From the NCBI GenBank assembly GCA_947625575.1, contig CANQOV010000009.1:1-32456 (forward strand): a stretch of DNA of 32,456 nucleotides, given 5' to 3'. The DNA is from an uncultured Bacilli bacterium (GTDB taxonomy: Bacteria; Bacillota_I; Bacilli_A; RF39; UBA660). The translations under genes were made by a program, and so were the position numbers. Below are positions 15,666 through 30,996 of this stretch, one piece after another; the stretch's first letter is position 1; every line of letters starts with the position of its first letter. The notes under the pieces are model-generated. The model saw nothing but the letters and a program-made list of their open reading frames with translations, was not told where the DNA came from and did no database searches.

Positions 15666-15770
15666 ATGAAAGAATTAACATTGCAAATCAAACCTGTGGG
15701 TAATCATTATAATTTAAATTATAGTTACTGTTATGCGACTCCTTTTAAAAGTAAACAATTTAACACTTAA
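15666..15770 (+). pseudogene. N-terminal remnant of a radical SAM enzyme
   Basis: A 34-codon frame starts with ATG at 15666, with AGGTG five bases upstream overlapping the ABC-F stop. It reads like the first residues of SPASM/anaerobic-sulfatase-maturase-type radical SAM proteins: L-x-I-K-P-V-G-N followed by the place of the Fe-S motif CNLxCxYC. Here the motif reads Y-N-L-N-Y-S-Y-C, so two of the three cluster cysteines are tyrosines (TAT for TGT, one transition each). The frame then stops at TAA (15768-15770) with no sign of the rest of the enzyme. It is best read as the decayed and truncated second gene of the ABC-F operon. A functional short peptide is possible but less likely. Confidence 0.6.
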
Positions 15771-15777
15771 CAACAAA

Positions 15778-15806
15778 AAAATGTATAACAATTAATTATA
15801 CATTTT
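15778..15806. terminator. Bidirectional terminator between converging units
   Basis: An 11-bp perfect stem, AAAATGTATAA (15778-15788) and TTATACATTTT (15796-15806), has a 7-base loop. On the minus strand it is followed by a run of seven to eight T's, so it ends the PepSY operon. On the plus side a shorter T-run could end the ABC-F unit. Confidence 0.8.
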
Positions 15807-15823
15807 ACAAAACACTATAATTA

Positions 15824-16438
15824 TTAATCTCTTGGCTCTTTAGTTTTACTAATAATATTTTTATTAACAGCATCTATTATATAATCATATTCTAAATTAT
15901 TATTGTAAAAATCAACTTCATAAACAGCTTTACCATTTTTAATGTCAAACTCTACATCAGTAAAAATAACTTCATTAGCACTAAACTTAGAATCATTTAA
16001 AGCAATAGTCTTTGCATCTTCTGCACTAATATAGTTATTAGTACTAGGATTAGTACTAGGACTTGTACTTTGATTAGTATCACTACCTGTATTAGAATCA
16101 CTACTTACCTCACCATTTGAAGGATTAGAGCTATCAGCACTTACATAATTACTATAAATTATAGTACCTGTCTTAGCTTCAATTTCATATGTATACCAAA
16201 CACGATTATAATAAAATTCAACATCATATTTTTTAAGATCACGATCTAACTCTAAATCAACTTTTTCAAAAACAATATCACTTCTATTAAGATTTGTATC
16301 TCTAATGACAATTTCTTTTACTTCTTCTTTTGATAAATAAGTACTCTTAACATAAATAAAATATCCTAAAACACTTAATAAAGTTACCACTACAACACAA
16401 ACAGTCAATATAATAACTATCTTAAAACTTTTTTTCAT
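15824..16438 (-). CDS. Membrane-anchored protein with two PepSY domains
   Basis: This 204-residue protein has one N-terminal membrane helix (about residues 7-28) and then two PepSY-like modules outside the cell (about 35-98 and 138-200). Each starts with a helix (S-K-E-E-V-K-E-I / S-A-E-D-A-K-T-I-A-L) and ends in a strand pair with Y-x-V-x-F-Y. A flexible Ser/Thr/Asn/Pro linker of about 35 residues joins them. PepSY domains are linked to inhibition of extracellular peptidases, so a relation to the large metalloprotease nearby is conceivable but not shown. AAAGGAG precedes the ATG. It is the last of three small envelope genes (lipoprotein, membrane protein, PepSY) in close order. Confidence 0.8.
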   Translation of the reverse strand: MKKSFKIVIILTVCVVVVTLLSVLGYFIYVKSTYLSKEEVKEIVIRDTNLNRSDIVFEKVDLELDRDLKKYDVEFYYNRVWYTYEIEAKTGTIIYSNYVSADSSNPSNGEVSSDSNTGSDTNQSTSPSTNPSTNNYISAEDAKTIALNDSKFSANEVIFTDVEFDIKNGKAVYEVDFYNNNLEYDYIIDAVNKNIISKTKEPRD

Positions 16439-16477
16439 AACATAACTCCTTTACTATCTAAATTATACCATATTTTT

Positions 16478-16903
16478 CTATTTATTTTCATTTTTTAACA
16501 AAATTATTCCAATTACCACCAAAATAACCATAGGTACTAAAAACTCTATACCCCTTACTAAAATAAAAACATAAAAAGGACTGCTATTAAAATTTGAATA
16601 ATATGTTAACCAATCAAAATTTAATAATACAACAAAACATAAAAGTAAAATTAAAGCTGCAAAAAATAATAATATACATGATATTTTTTTAATACCAATT
16701 TTTTCTTTTCTAATTCTTTTACTAACAATATAGCTAATAGATAACAAAATATAAGTAATAAAACAAAACATAAATAATAAATAAGTAAATGTTGTAAAAG
16801 TAATTTTATCTCCAAAATGATATAAACTTAAAAACTCTGAAGCAGTAAACGTCATTACTAAAGATAAAATAATTACTCCCAAAATAACCAATATCTTTTT
16901 CAT
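16478..16903 (-). CDS. Small four-helix membrane protein, unknown function
   Basis: This 141-residue protein is made almost wholly of four predicted membrane helices (about 3-25, 35-60, 75-97 and 108-135). A short basic loop (S-K-R-I-R-K-E-K) lies after the second helix and is probably cytoplasmic. No family is recognised. It starts 14 bases after the lipoprotein stop and ends 39 bases before the PepSY gene start, so it is the middle gene of that small operon. Confidence 0.6.
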   Translation of the reverse strand: MKKILVILGVIILSLVMTFTASEFLSLYHFGDKITFTTFTYLLFMFCFITYILLSISYIVSKRIRKEKIGIKKISCILLFFAALILLLCFVVLLNFDWLTYYSNFNSSPFYVFILVRGIEFLVPMVILVVIGIILLKNENK

Positions 16904-16917
16904 AATAATCCTTTAAC

Positions 16918-17388
16918 TTATTTAACTACACAAGTAGCACCATCTTTTATGGCAGCTTCTTTACTACTTTCTAAAGTACTAGTATCGTTTTTTAAATCTT
17001 CAAAACCTTGTTCTTTTAAAACTTCTTCACTAGCATTTAAAACATCAATATCTAAAATTGTCTTATATTCATATTTTTTATCATCAGTTTCTATTTTTAA
17101 ACTGACTCCGTCTTTATCAAATTCTTCATTTTCTTTATCCATTGTCTCTTTAAAATAATCCCAATTTTCTTGCACTGTAGAATCAGTAACTTTAGTATTA
17201 ACTTCCATTGTCATATGTGTTAACTTATCATTTTTATAAGTCATAGAAATAACTTGTTCAAAATCCAAGCCGTCACTACTTTCAACACTTGTACAAACTA
17301 ATTTTTGTTCTTCATTATTTGTTGTTGCACATCCAGTTATCAAAATTGCAACTAATAAACCTAAAAATACTACACTAATTTTTTTCAT
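16918..17388 (-). CDS. Lipoprotein of unknown function
   Basis: This 156-residue protein has a type II signal peptide: MKK, a hydrophobic core and the lipobox L-I-T-G-C, giving lipidation at Cys20. The mature part is acidic, with two further cysteines (around 32 and 153) that could form a disulfide. It resembles small lipoproteins of the YehR/DUF1307 kind in size and in the C-T-S start of the mature domain, but I do not assign it firmly. AGAGGT precedes the ATG. It is the first gene of the lipoprotein-membrane protein-PepSY run. Confidence 0.7.
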   Translation of the reverse strand: MKKISVVFLGLLVAILITGCATTNNEEQKLVCTSVESSDGLDFEQVISMTYKNDKLTHMTMEVNTKVTDSTVQENWDYFKETMDKENEEFDKDGVSLKIETDDKKYEYKTILDIDVLNASEEVLKEQGFEDLKNDTSTLESSKEAAIKDGATCVVK

Positions 17389-17465
17389 AAATACCTCTTT
17401 TCATAATTATTATATATTATTCCTAAAAAAAATACAATTTTGTATAAGAAAAATTACAAATAAAA

Positions 17466-17505
17466 AAGAAACCACTTTAAAACATTAGTTTTATCATAGT
17501 TTCTT
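17466..17505 (-). terminator. Terminator of the giant metalloprotease gene
   Basis: On the minus strand, just after the stop at 17514, an outer AAGAAAC/GTTTCTT stem (17499-17505 with 17466-17472) encloses a second stem AAAAC/GTTTT (17479-17483 with 17488-17492). It ends in a T-run (17461-17467). Confidence 0.7.
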
Positions 17506-17513
17506 AAAAATAA

Positions 17514-24935
<7,422 letters not shown>

Positions 24936-25167
24936 TGGTTACTCGCCTCCAAAAACATCCAAAACTTTTCAATATTATTTTATTATATTTTTTTAAATAA
25001 AACAACTAATTTATAAATTTTTACAATTAGCAAAGGTAACCATATTTAATAATGATAATCTTAATCATAATATTCTTATTTTAAAAAGCCAATACCATTA
25101 TTTACACTTGACATATTTAAGTATTAATTTTTCTATTTTTTAGCTACTTGAAAATATAATTTATACT
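24936..25167. other. Intergenic region upstream of the metalloprotease gene
   Basis: No gene is seen. It holds the GGAGG site (complement at 24946-24950) and probably the metalloprotease promoter. The best guess on the minus strand is TTGTTT, 17 bp, TAAAAT. A TTGACA on the plus strand near 25109 has no matching -10. Nothing else was recognised. Confidence 0.4.
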
Positions 25168-25202
25168 AAAAACAAAAGCATACACTTTTTTGTGTACACT
25201 TT
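25168..25202 (-). terminator. Terminator of the kinase-GT-Nudix operon
   Basis: On the minus strand AAAGTGTACAC, a loop of six A's and GTGTATGCTTT form an 11-bp stem with two G-U pairs, followed by TGTTTTT. It lies about 23 bases after the last Nudix stop. Confidence 0.7.
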
Positions 25203-25224
25203 AATTTTATAACTTAACTTTAAC

Positions 25225-25686
25225 TTATATCCTATAACCCAATTTTATTAATTCTTCATATGCTAAAGGACTTATCATATCTTTATTTAAACTTTTAATA
25301 TCTAACCACTTTGCCCCTAAAGAATCATCATTTATAGAATCTATTTCTACATCTTTTTTAATTTCATTATCAAATTCTAATATTTTATAAAATATTCCCG
25401 TATGGTGTACTTCAACAATAGTATCATCATTGTAATTCCAGTCAAAATAAACAGAATTTACATCAAAAAGTTGATAATTTTTAAGTTCAATTCCTACCTC
25501 TTCCATTAATTCCCTTTTTAAAGTTTCAACTGGTTTTTCACGGAATTCAATTGTACCTCCCGGCAAATCCAACTTTCCATTATATGGCCCACCAAATTTT
25601 TTTATTAGCAATATTTTATCATTTTGTATTATTAATCCATAAACTCCATACTGCCTATACTTTTTTTTATTCATATTTTTTTTCAT
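25225..25686 (-). CDS. Nudix hydrolase, second tandem copy
   Basis: This 153-residue Nudix protein has a full Nudix box: G-T-I-E-F-R-E, seven residues, R-E-L-M-E-E-V-G-I. Such enzymes split nucleoside diphosphates linked to another group, using magnesium. The substrate is open; a nucleotide-sugar or modified NTP would suit the operon. Its last 30 residues are almost identical to those of the preceding Nudix gene, and the DNA there is identical over 86 bp. The start at 25686 overlaps the preceding gene by 20 bases, with AGGAT upstream inside it. A second ATG at 25674 is an alternative start. Confidence 0.85.
   Translation of the reverse strand: MKKNMNKKKYRQYGVYGLIIQNDKILLIKKFGGPYNGKLDLPGGTIEFREKPVETLKRELMEEVGIELKNYQLFDVNSVYFDWNYNDDTIVEVHHTGIFYKILEFDNEIKKDVEIDSINDDSLGAKWLDIKSLNKDMISPLAYEELIKLGYRI
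25226..25311. repeat. 86-bp direct repeat, copy A (Nudix 3' end)
   Basis: Identical base for base to 25686-25771, 460 bp away; similarity then fades past about 25326. It encodes the shared C-terminus of the two Nudix proteins. Confidence 0.9.
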
Positions 25687-26125
25687 ATATCCTATAACCC
25701 AATTTTATTAATTCTTCATATGCTAAAGGACTTATCATATCTTTATTTAAACTTTTAATATCTAACCACTTAGCTCCTAAAGAATCCTGACCATCAGCAG
25801 TTTCTTTAACATCATCGCTATCAACTTCAACAATATATATTATACCAATATGATGCATTGCTTCCATTTCTTCATGATGTGACCAATTAACCACTACTGA
25901 ATTAGCGTCAAATAACGTAAATGTTTTAATATTTACTCCTGTTTCTTCCAACAATTCTCTTTTTAAAGTCTCAACTGGTTTTTCACCGTGTTCAATACTT
26001 CCACCGGGTAAATCATATTTTCCTGTGTAAGCACCTCTTGATTTTTCAACTAACAATATTTTATCATCATGTATAACAATTCCATAAACTCCCAAATGTC
26101 TAGTTTCTTTCATAAATTTTTCCAT
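25667..26125 (-). CDS. Nudix hydrolase, first tandem copy
   Basis: This 152-residue protein has the complete Nudix box G-S-I-E-H-G-E, seven residues, R-E-L-L-E-E-T-G-V. Its N-terminal two-thirds have clearly diverged from the neighbour copy, while the C-terminus is shared. Here the protein runs six residues further (Y-E-K-K-Y-E) than the other copy. It overlaps the end of the large fusion gene by 26 bases and the next Nudix gene by 20, so the operon is translated as a coupled chain. Its role may be to remove or provide a nucleotide-linked intermediate for the glycosyltransferases; this is inference from context. Confidence 0.85.
   Translation of the reverse strand: MEKFMKETRHLGVYGIVIHDDKILLVEKSRGAYTGKYDLPGGSIEHGEKPVETLKRELLEETGVNIKTFTLFDANSVVVNWSHHEEMEAMHHIGIIYIVEVDSDDVKETADGQDSLGAKWLDIKSLNKDMISPLAYEELIKLGYRIYEKKYE
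25686..25771. repeat. 86-bp direct repeat, copy B (Nudix 3' end)
   Basis: Identical to 25226-25311. It reaches from the start of the second Nudix gene back into the end of the first. A recent duplication or gene conversion is the simplest cause. Confidence 0.9.
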
Positions 26126-29100
26126 ACTCCTTTATCAATTTATAAACTAAATCCATTCTTTTTTTATCTTCCAAATTTAAATCTATATTTTCAAAATAAT
26201 TATATAATCTAATCAATTTAAATTCAACTAACTTATTAAAATAGTTCATATCTACCTCAAAATATTTTAAAACAATATCCCAAGGAATATCTTTATAATT
26301 ACATAAATAATATAAAGTTAAAAACGAAGCTAACTGCATAGATTTAGGGTACTTTTTTAAATTATCAAAGTCCATAAAATATATTTTTTCATTATTAACT
26401 ATAATATTAGTATCATTTAAATCATCATGAATAATAATCTTGTTTTCTTTATCTATTTCTTCATGTAAATCTTTATCATCAATCATCAATTTAACAATTG
26501 CTCTTACCTCATCATCCTTAATTGTTTTAGATAATAAATTTAATTTATTTAATAGTGTTTCATTTTTACAAGGAATATACTTTGACATTTCTTCTAGTCT
26601 TAAAGATAATTTATAAACATTTTTAATTAACTCATCATCACTTATTTTAGTTTTTCTATTATCAACATATGGATAGTATTTAACAATATAATTATCTTTA
26701 TTTTTATAGTAATGTAATAAAGGTATAACATTAATATATCCACCTAAATTACATAATATATCCTGCTCATTTTTTGTATATTGCAAATTACTGTTTTTAG
26801 AATATTTTCTAACATACCACCTACTATTTACTTCTAAGACATCTACTCTACTTTTAAAATCATTTTTTAGTTCTTTTACAAGCACAAAATCCTGTTTTTC
26901 AAAATCAAATAAAACATGCACTATTGCTTCATTTTTTAATAATTTATACCACCACAGCCAATAATCTTTCTTTTGACTATCACTTTCTAAATTAAGTGCA
27001 TATAATTGATTATAGTAAAACTTCTCTAACAAAACCTTTATTATAAAGAAATAATAATACTCTCTTATTTTATTTAAATTAAAATTATGACTGCGATAAT
27101 AAGAAATTATCTTTTTTGAATAATTAACATCAAAATAGCCATTATCAAAACAATTTTTTATTAAAAAACTTGCTGCTTCATACTCAAATGGACCTTTCAT
27201 TACTTCATCAAAATCAATTAAATAAGCTTTTTTATTCCAAATAATATTTTTATATGATAAATCTCCATGAATTATAACATCATCGCAAGACGAAACAATA
27301 TTTAATTCTTTGTATTTTCTTATAATATCTTTTATGATTGGATTATCTATATTTTTTAACTTTTTATAATAGAAATAAACTTTATCATAGATAGAATTAC
27401 TACAAATATTTGATTCTATTTGAACATTAATCTTTTTACACTCCAAAAATATTTGATTAATTTGTTCTTTTGAAAAATATCTATGCATTTTCCCCTTTAT
27501 ATAAGAAAAAATTCCAACTTTATAAGTTTTAAATGAATAAAAATCTATTAATTTATTACAATTTATATCTTTATCAAGTACATATTTTATTAAATCATAA
27601 TTATAATTTTTCAACTTATGATAGAACTTAACTATTACATCTTTATTGTTATACTTACATTTTATAACATAATTAGCCCCACCATTTTTCATCTCTTTAA
27701 TATTTTTTAAATTTAATTTATCACATATATCTTTGATTTCTTTTTTTTCATTAAATTCTCTTATTGCCTCTTTATAAATAGCTATATTTTGCTTAGCAAT
27801 AACATCTGGAGAATACTTTTTTAATATTTCACATCTTCCATTTTTACCACACTTTTTAGCTAACTCTTTATCTAAAAATAAATTAATAACTTTATCAGCT
27901 AATTCTTTATAGTCTAATGGATCATACAAAATACCGGATTCATTATCAGTAATCATTTCTCTAATTCCCGTGTTGTTACTAGCTACAATTGGCAACTCTG
28001 TAAGCAACTGCTCCATAGCTACATAAGGTAAATTATCGAACAAAGACGGTATAACACCAATTCTTGCTTCATTAAAATATTTATTTAAATCTTTATTATC
28101 TATCTGTCCTAAAAATTCTATATACTTATGATATTTTTTAGGAATCATATTTAAAAATGCGTCTTTTGCCACCACACCTTGTTGTTCTAAACTATTATAA
28201 TCCCCAATTAATTGAAACTTAATATCTTCATCTTTTAAATTGTCCATTATAAGTGGTATTGCCTTAGCAAATACAAAAACACCTTTTCTTTCAATTACTT
28301 TACCACAAAATAATATTTTCTTTGAATTATGTGCATTTTCTAAAGGATAAAAATCATAAATATTAGCAGGATTCCCTACAACTTCTATTTTATTTACATC
28401 ATCTATTTGATGATATTTTGGCATTAAAGACTTCAAAATCTCTGAACAGCAAATTACTTTATCAGATTTATTAATTATATAATTTTCATTTTTATAAATT
28501 GCATTTTCTATTCTTTCAGGAAACATCGATGAGCCATTATTAAACTTTTTTATAAAAGTATATGAGGTATGTAACTTAGTAACCACAGGTATTGTCTCTT
28601 TTTTTAAAAACGTTATCATTTCTGCAGATAATTCTGGAGATTCAATTACATCAATATGGTCAAACTGATTTATTTCATTTATTGTATCTGCTAAATCTTT
28701 TCTATATGAATAATAATCATTTAATGTTCTATAAGGGAAATTTTTAACTAATCTTATAACATGGATATTATCTTCATAATAACGTCTAGGATTTGTAAAT
28801 GTTCCACAAACTACAGTAACTTTACAATTGTTTTTCACTAAAGCATCTGCAATTCTTTTTTGATAAATTGCTATTCCACCCATTGTGGTTTCTTTTGGAT
28901 ATTCAAAATTTACTAAACAAACATGCATTTTCTTTTTATTTTCATTAAACTCTTTAATTACTTCTTTATAAATAGCTATATTTTGTTTAGCAATAACATC
29001 CGAAGAATACTTTTTTAATATTTCACATCTTCCATTTTTACCACACTTTTTAGATAACTCTTTATCTAAAAACAAATTTATAACTTTATTAGCTAATTCT

Positions 29101-30116
29101 TTATAGTCTAATGGATCATACAAAATACCAGATTCATTATCAGTAATCATCTCTCTAATTCCTGTGTTGTTACTTGCCACAATTGGCAACTCTGTAAGCA
29201 ACTGCTCCATGGCTACATAAGGTAAATTATCGAACAAAGACGGTATAACACCAATTCTTGCTTCATTAAAATATTTATTTAAATCTTTATTATCTATCTG
29301 TCCTAAAAATTCTATATACTTATGATATTTTTTAGCTAATAAATTATATATTTGTTGTTTAACGTTTTCTCCTTTACTATTTTTCATTAAATAATTACCA
29401 ATAAATTGAAATTTAATATCATCATCTTTTAAATAATCCACTATAAGCGGTATTGCTTTTACCAATACAAAAATCCCTTTTCTCTTTTCTAAACTTCCAC
29501 AAAATAAAATTTTCTTTGAATTATGAGCATTTTCTAAAGGATAAAAATCATTTGTATTAATAGGATTACCCACAACTTCTATTTTATTTATATCATCTAT
29601 TTGATGATACTTTGGCATTAAAGGTTTCAAAATTTCTGAACAACATATTACTTTATCAGCATATTTTATAACTAAATCTTCATTTTTTATAATTTCTTTA
29701 TGCAACTTTTGAGGAAGACTAGTCTTATTCATAATTGACCAAATATTATATGAAGTATGTAACTTTACCACTACTGGAATATTTCTATTTTTTAAAAATT
29801 CTATAATTTCTGCTGAAAATTCTGGAGTTTCAACTATGTCTATAGGATCTTTTTTATTAATTTCATTAATTATTTTTTTTATTTTTTTCCTATAATTATA
29901 ATAAGTTTCAACAGTTTCCTCATTTCTAATTGTATGAAGTCTAATTACATGAATATTATCTTCATAATAATCATAATCATCTTTATCTGTACCACATATA
30001 ACTGTTACTTTGTTCCCACTTTTAACTAATTCTTTAGACAATAAATACTGATATGTTGCAATTCCCCCAAAACTAGTATCTTTTGGATATTCAACCCCTA
30101 CTAAACAAACATGCAT
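26100..30116 (-). CDS. Quadruple fusion: two GT4 glycosyltransferases and two APH/choline-kinase-like kinases
   Basis: This 1338-residue soluble protein has four domains. Two GT-B family 4 glycosyltransferases span about 1-396 and 397-785. Each starts M-H-V-C-L-V-x-x-E-Y-P-K and has the glycine-rich G-G-I-A loop and the donor-site segment ending E-Q-L-L-T-E-L-P-I-V-A. Two aminoglycoside-phosphotransferase/choline-kinase-like domains span about 790-1060 and 1062-1338. The first has catalytic H950-G-D-L...N and D-F-D; the second has H1230-D-D-L...N and D-F-D. All catalytic signatures look intact. Met397 opens the second GT unit, so two once-separate genes seem to have been joined. It overlaps the kinase gene upstream by one base and the Nudix gene downstream by 26. 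It probably builds a phosphorylated sugar structure; the substrates are unknown. Confidence 0.85.
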   Translation of the reverse strand: MHVCLVGVEYPKDTSFGGIATYQYLLSKELVKSGNKVTVICGTDKDDYDYYEDNIHVIRLHTIRNEETVETYYNYRKKIKKIINEINKKDPIDIVETPEFSAEIIEFLKNRNIPVVVKLHTSYNIWSIMNKTSLPQKLHKEIIKNEDLVIKYADKVICCSEILKPLMPKYHQIDDINKIEVVGNPINTNDFYPLENAHNSKKILFCGSLEKRKGIFVLVKAIPLIVDYLKDDDIKFQFIGNYLMKNSKGENVKQQIYNLLAKKYHKYIEFLGQIDNKDLNKYFNEARIGVIPSLFDNLPYVAMEQLLTELPIVASNNTGIREMITDNESGILYDPLDYKELANKVINLFLDKELSKKCGKNGRCEILKKYSSDVIAKQNIAIYKEVIKEFNENKKKMHVCLVNFEYPKETTMGGIAIYQKRIADALVKNNCKVTVVCGTFTNPRRYYEDNIHVIRLVKNFPYRTLNDYYSYRKDLADTINEINQFDHIDVIESPELSAEMITFLKKETIPVVTKLHTSYTFIKKFNNGSSMFPERIENAIYKNENYIINKSDKVICCSEILKSLMPKYHQIDDVNKIEVVGNPANIYDFYPLENAHNSKKILFCGKVIERKGVFVFAKAIPLIMDNLKDEDIKFQLIGDYNSLEQQGVVAKDAFLNMIPKKYHKYIEFLGQIDNKDLNKYFNEARIGVIPSLFDNLPYVAMEQLLTELPIVASNNTGIREMITDNESGILYDPLDYKELADKVINLFLDKELAKKCGKNGRCEILKKYSPDVIAKQNIAIYKEAIREFNEKKEIKDICDKLNLKNIKEMKNGGANYVIKCKYNNKDVIVKFYHKLKNYNYDLIKYVLDKDINCNKLIDFYSFKTYKVGIFSYIKGKMHRYFSKEQINQIFLECKKINVQIESNICSNSIYDKVYFYYKKLKNIDNPIIKDIIRKYKELNIVSSCDDVIIHGDLSYKNIIWNKKAYLIDFDEVMKGPFEYEAASFLIKNCFDNGYFDVNYSKKIISYYRSHNFNLNKIREYYYFFIIKVLLEKFYYNQLYALNLESDSQKKDYWLWWYKLLKNEAIVHVLFDFEKQDFVLVKELKNDFKSRVDVLEVNSRWYVRKYSKNSNLQYTKNEQDILCNLGGYINVIPLLHYYKNKDNYIVKYYPYVDNRKTKISDDELIKNVYKLSLRLEEMSKYIPCKNETLLNKLNLLSKTIKDDEVRAIVKLMIDDKDLHEEIDKENKIIIHDDLNDTNIIVNNEKIYFMDFDNLKKYPKSMQLASFLTLYYLCNYKDIPWDIVLKYFEVDMNYFNKLVEFKLIRLYNYFENIDLNLEDKKRMDLVYKLIKEYGKIYERN
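27742..28141. repeat. 400-bp direct repeat, copy A (end of second GT4 domain)
   Basis: Closely similar to 28936-29335 (offset 1194 bp). The last 125 bp (28017-28141) are identical to 29211-29335. It encodes the C-terminal half, the donor-binding half of a GT-B enzyme. Confidence 0.85.
28936..29335. repeat. 400-bp direct repeat, copy B (end of first GT4 domain)
   Basis: Partner of 27742-28141. Similarity drops sharply before position 29336, and the parts coding for the N-terminal halves are much less alike. Confidence 0.85.
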
Positions 30117-30697
30117 TATTTTTTAATCCTCCTTACTACACCTTTTTCCTTTATTACATTATTAGCTAATAAAAAATTAGAAACAATTTGGTTAACTTGA
30201 ATTATTGAATAAGAATCAGAAATTAACGATAAACTACATATTTTATAAACCTTATCAAAATAATTATTATAATCATTAATGGCATATCGAATTCTCTCAT
30301 CCAGTTTAGCCTCTTCTAATCTATTATTATTTCTAGCTATCATACACTCTTTAATATTGCTAAAAGATAATAGAATAATTGTTGTCTTAGGATTTTCTTG
30401 ATAAAAACTTAAAATATTTTTATAAGAAGTTAGTAATAGAGTTGGATAATCATTTTGAAAGTTATTCATATAACCATATTTATCTTTTGTTCCACTTGTA
30501 AAGAAGAAACAATTTCTATTAGCCATTTTAATAAATTCTTCTTCACTAACATAATGATAATAGGTATCATCATCTCTTTTTTCACGTGTTGTAAAACATA
30601 TTGGCATATTTACATGGTAATTTTGTATTAAATAATCTGCAATTGTACTTTTTCCAACACCACTTGGACCAACAATAGCAATAATATCCTTGTTCAT
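30116..30697 (-). CDS. Guanylate-kinase-like P-loop kinase
   Basis: This 193-residue protein has Walker A G-P-S-G-V-G-K-S-T (10-18) and the T-T-R-x-x-R...Y-H-Y-V-S-x-E-E-F segment of the guanylate kinase family. It should move a phosphate from ATP to a small phosphorylated acceptor. The stretch between TTR and YHYVS is shorter than in true guanylate kinases, and the G-E-x-x-G part that helps bind GMP is replaced by D-D-D-T. A PhnN-like or other changed substrate is thus possible, and I do not name it gmk. It is the first gene of the operon; its TAA overlaps the ATG of the fusion gene. G-rich AGTGGGGG lies before its ATG. Confidence 0.75.
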   Translation of the reverse strand: MNKDIIAIVGPSGVGKSTIADYLIQNYHVNMPICFTTREKRDDDTYYHYVSEEEFIKMANRNCFFFTSGTKDKYGYMNNFQNDYPTLLLTSYKNILSFYQENPKTTIILLSFSNIKECMIARNNNRLEEAKLDERIRYAINDYNNYFDKVYKICSLSLISDSYSIIQVNQIVSNFLLANNVIKEKGVVRRIKK

Positions 30698-30736
30698 AAT
30701 ATACCCCCACTTTTCCCTTTTTCATTTGTTGAGATT

Positions 30737-30765
30737 ATTATACTATTTTTATCCAAAAATGTAAA
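30737..30765 (-). promoter_or_regulatory. Promoter of the kinase-GT-Nudix operon
   Basis: On the minus strand: -35 TTTACA (30760-30765), exactly 17 bp, perfect -10 TATAAT (30737-30742). The leader is about 35 bases. This is one of the best promoters in the window. Confidence 0.75.
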
Positions 30766-30794
30766 TTTAGCATAAAAATTATTATAAAACAATA

Positions 30795-30820
30795 AAACAA
30801 ACCATATAAATAGTTTGTTT
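30795..30820 (-). terminator. Terminator after the second XRE gene
   Basis: AAACAAAC (30795-30802) and GTTTGTTT (30813-30820) form a perfect 8-bp stem with a 10-base loop. On the minus strand TATTGTTTTAT follows. It lies about 180 bases after the stop at 30997; nothing is recognised in between (30821-30996). Confidence 0.6.
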
Positions 30821-30996
30821 ATAAAATTTATAACCCGTAACATTATTAATAAAACAATTTAGCCATTTATTCTTATGCAAACCTCTTCCATAATGATTTC
30901 TAATTTAACATTTTGATTTTCAAATAATATAATTTCATTTTTTTACTAAAGTAAAACTGCACTATTTAATAATTTTATAAATATAAAAAATATTAA

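Noticed and set aside
25021-25167. Short peptide genes in the gap before the metalloprotease
   Set aside because: Only frames of about ten codons were found, without ribosome sites.
30841-30873. Ten-codon minus-strand frame in the gap before the second XRE terminator region
   Set aside because: It has no ribosome site and falls within the chance level for such A+T-rich DNA.
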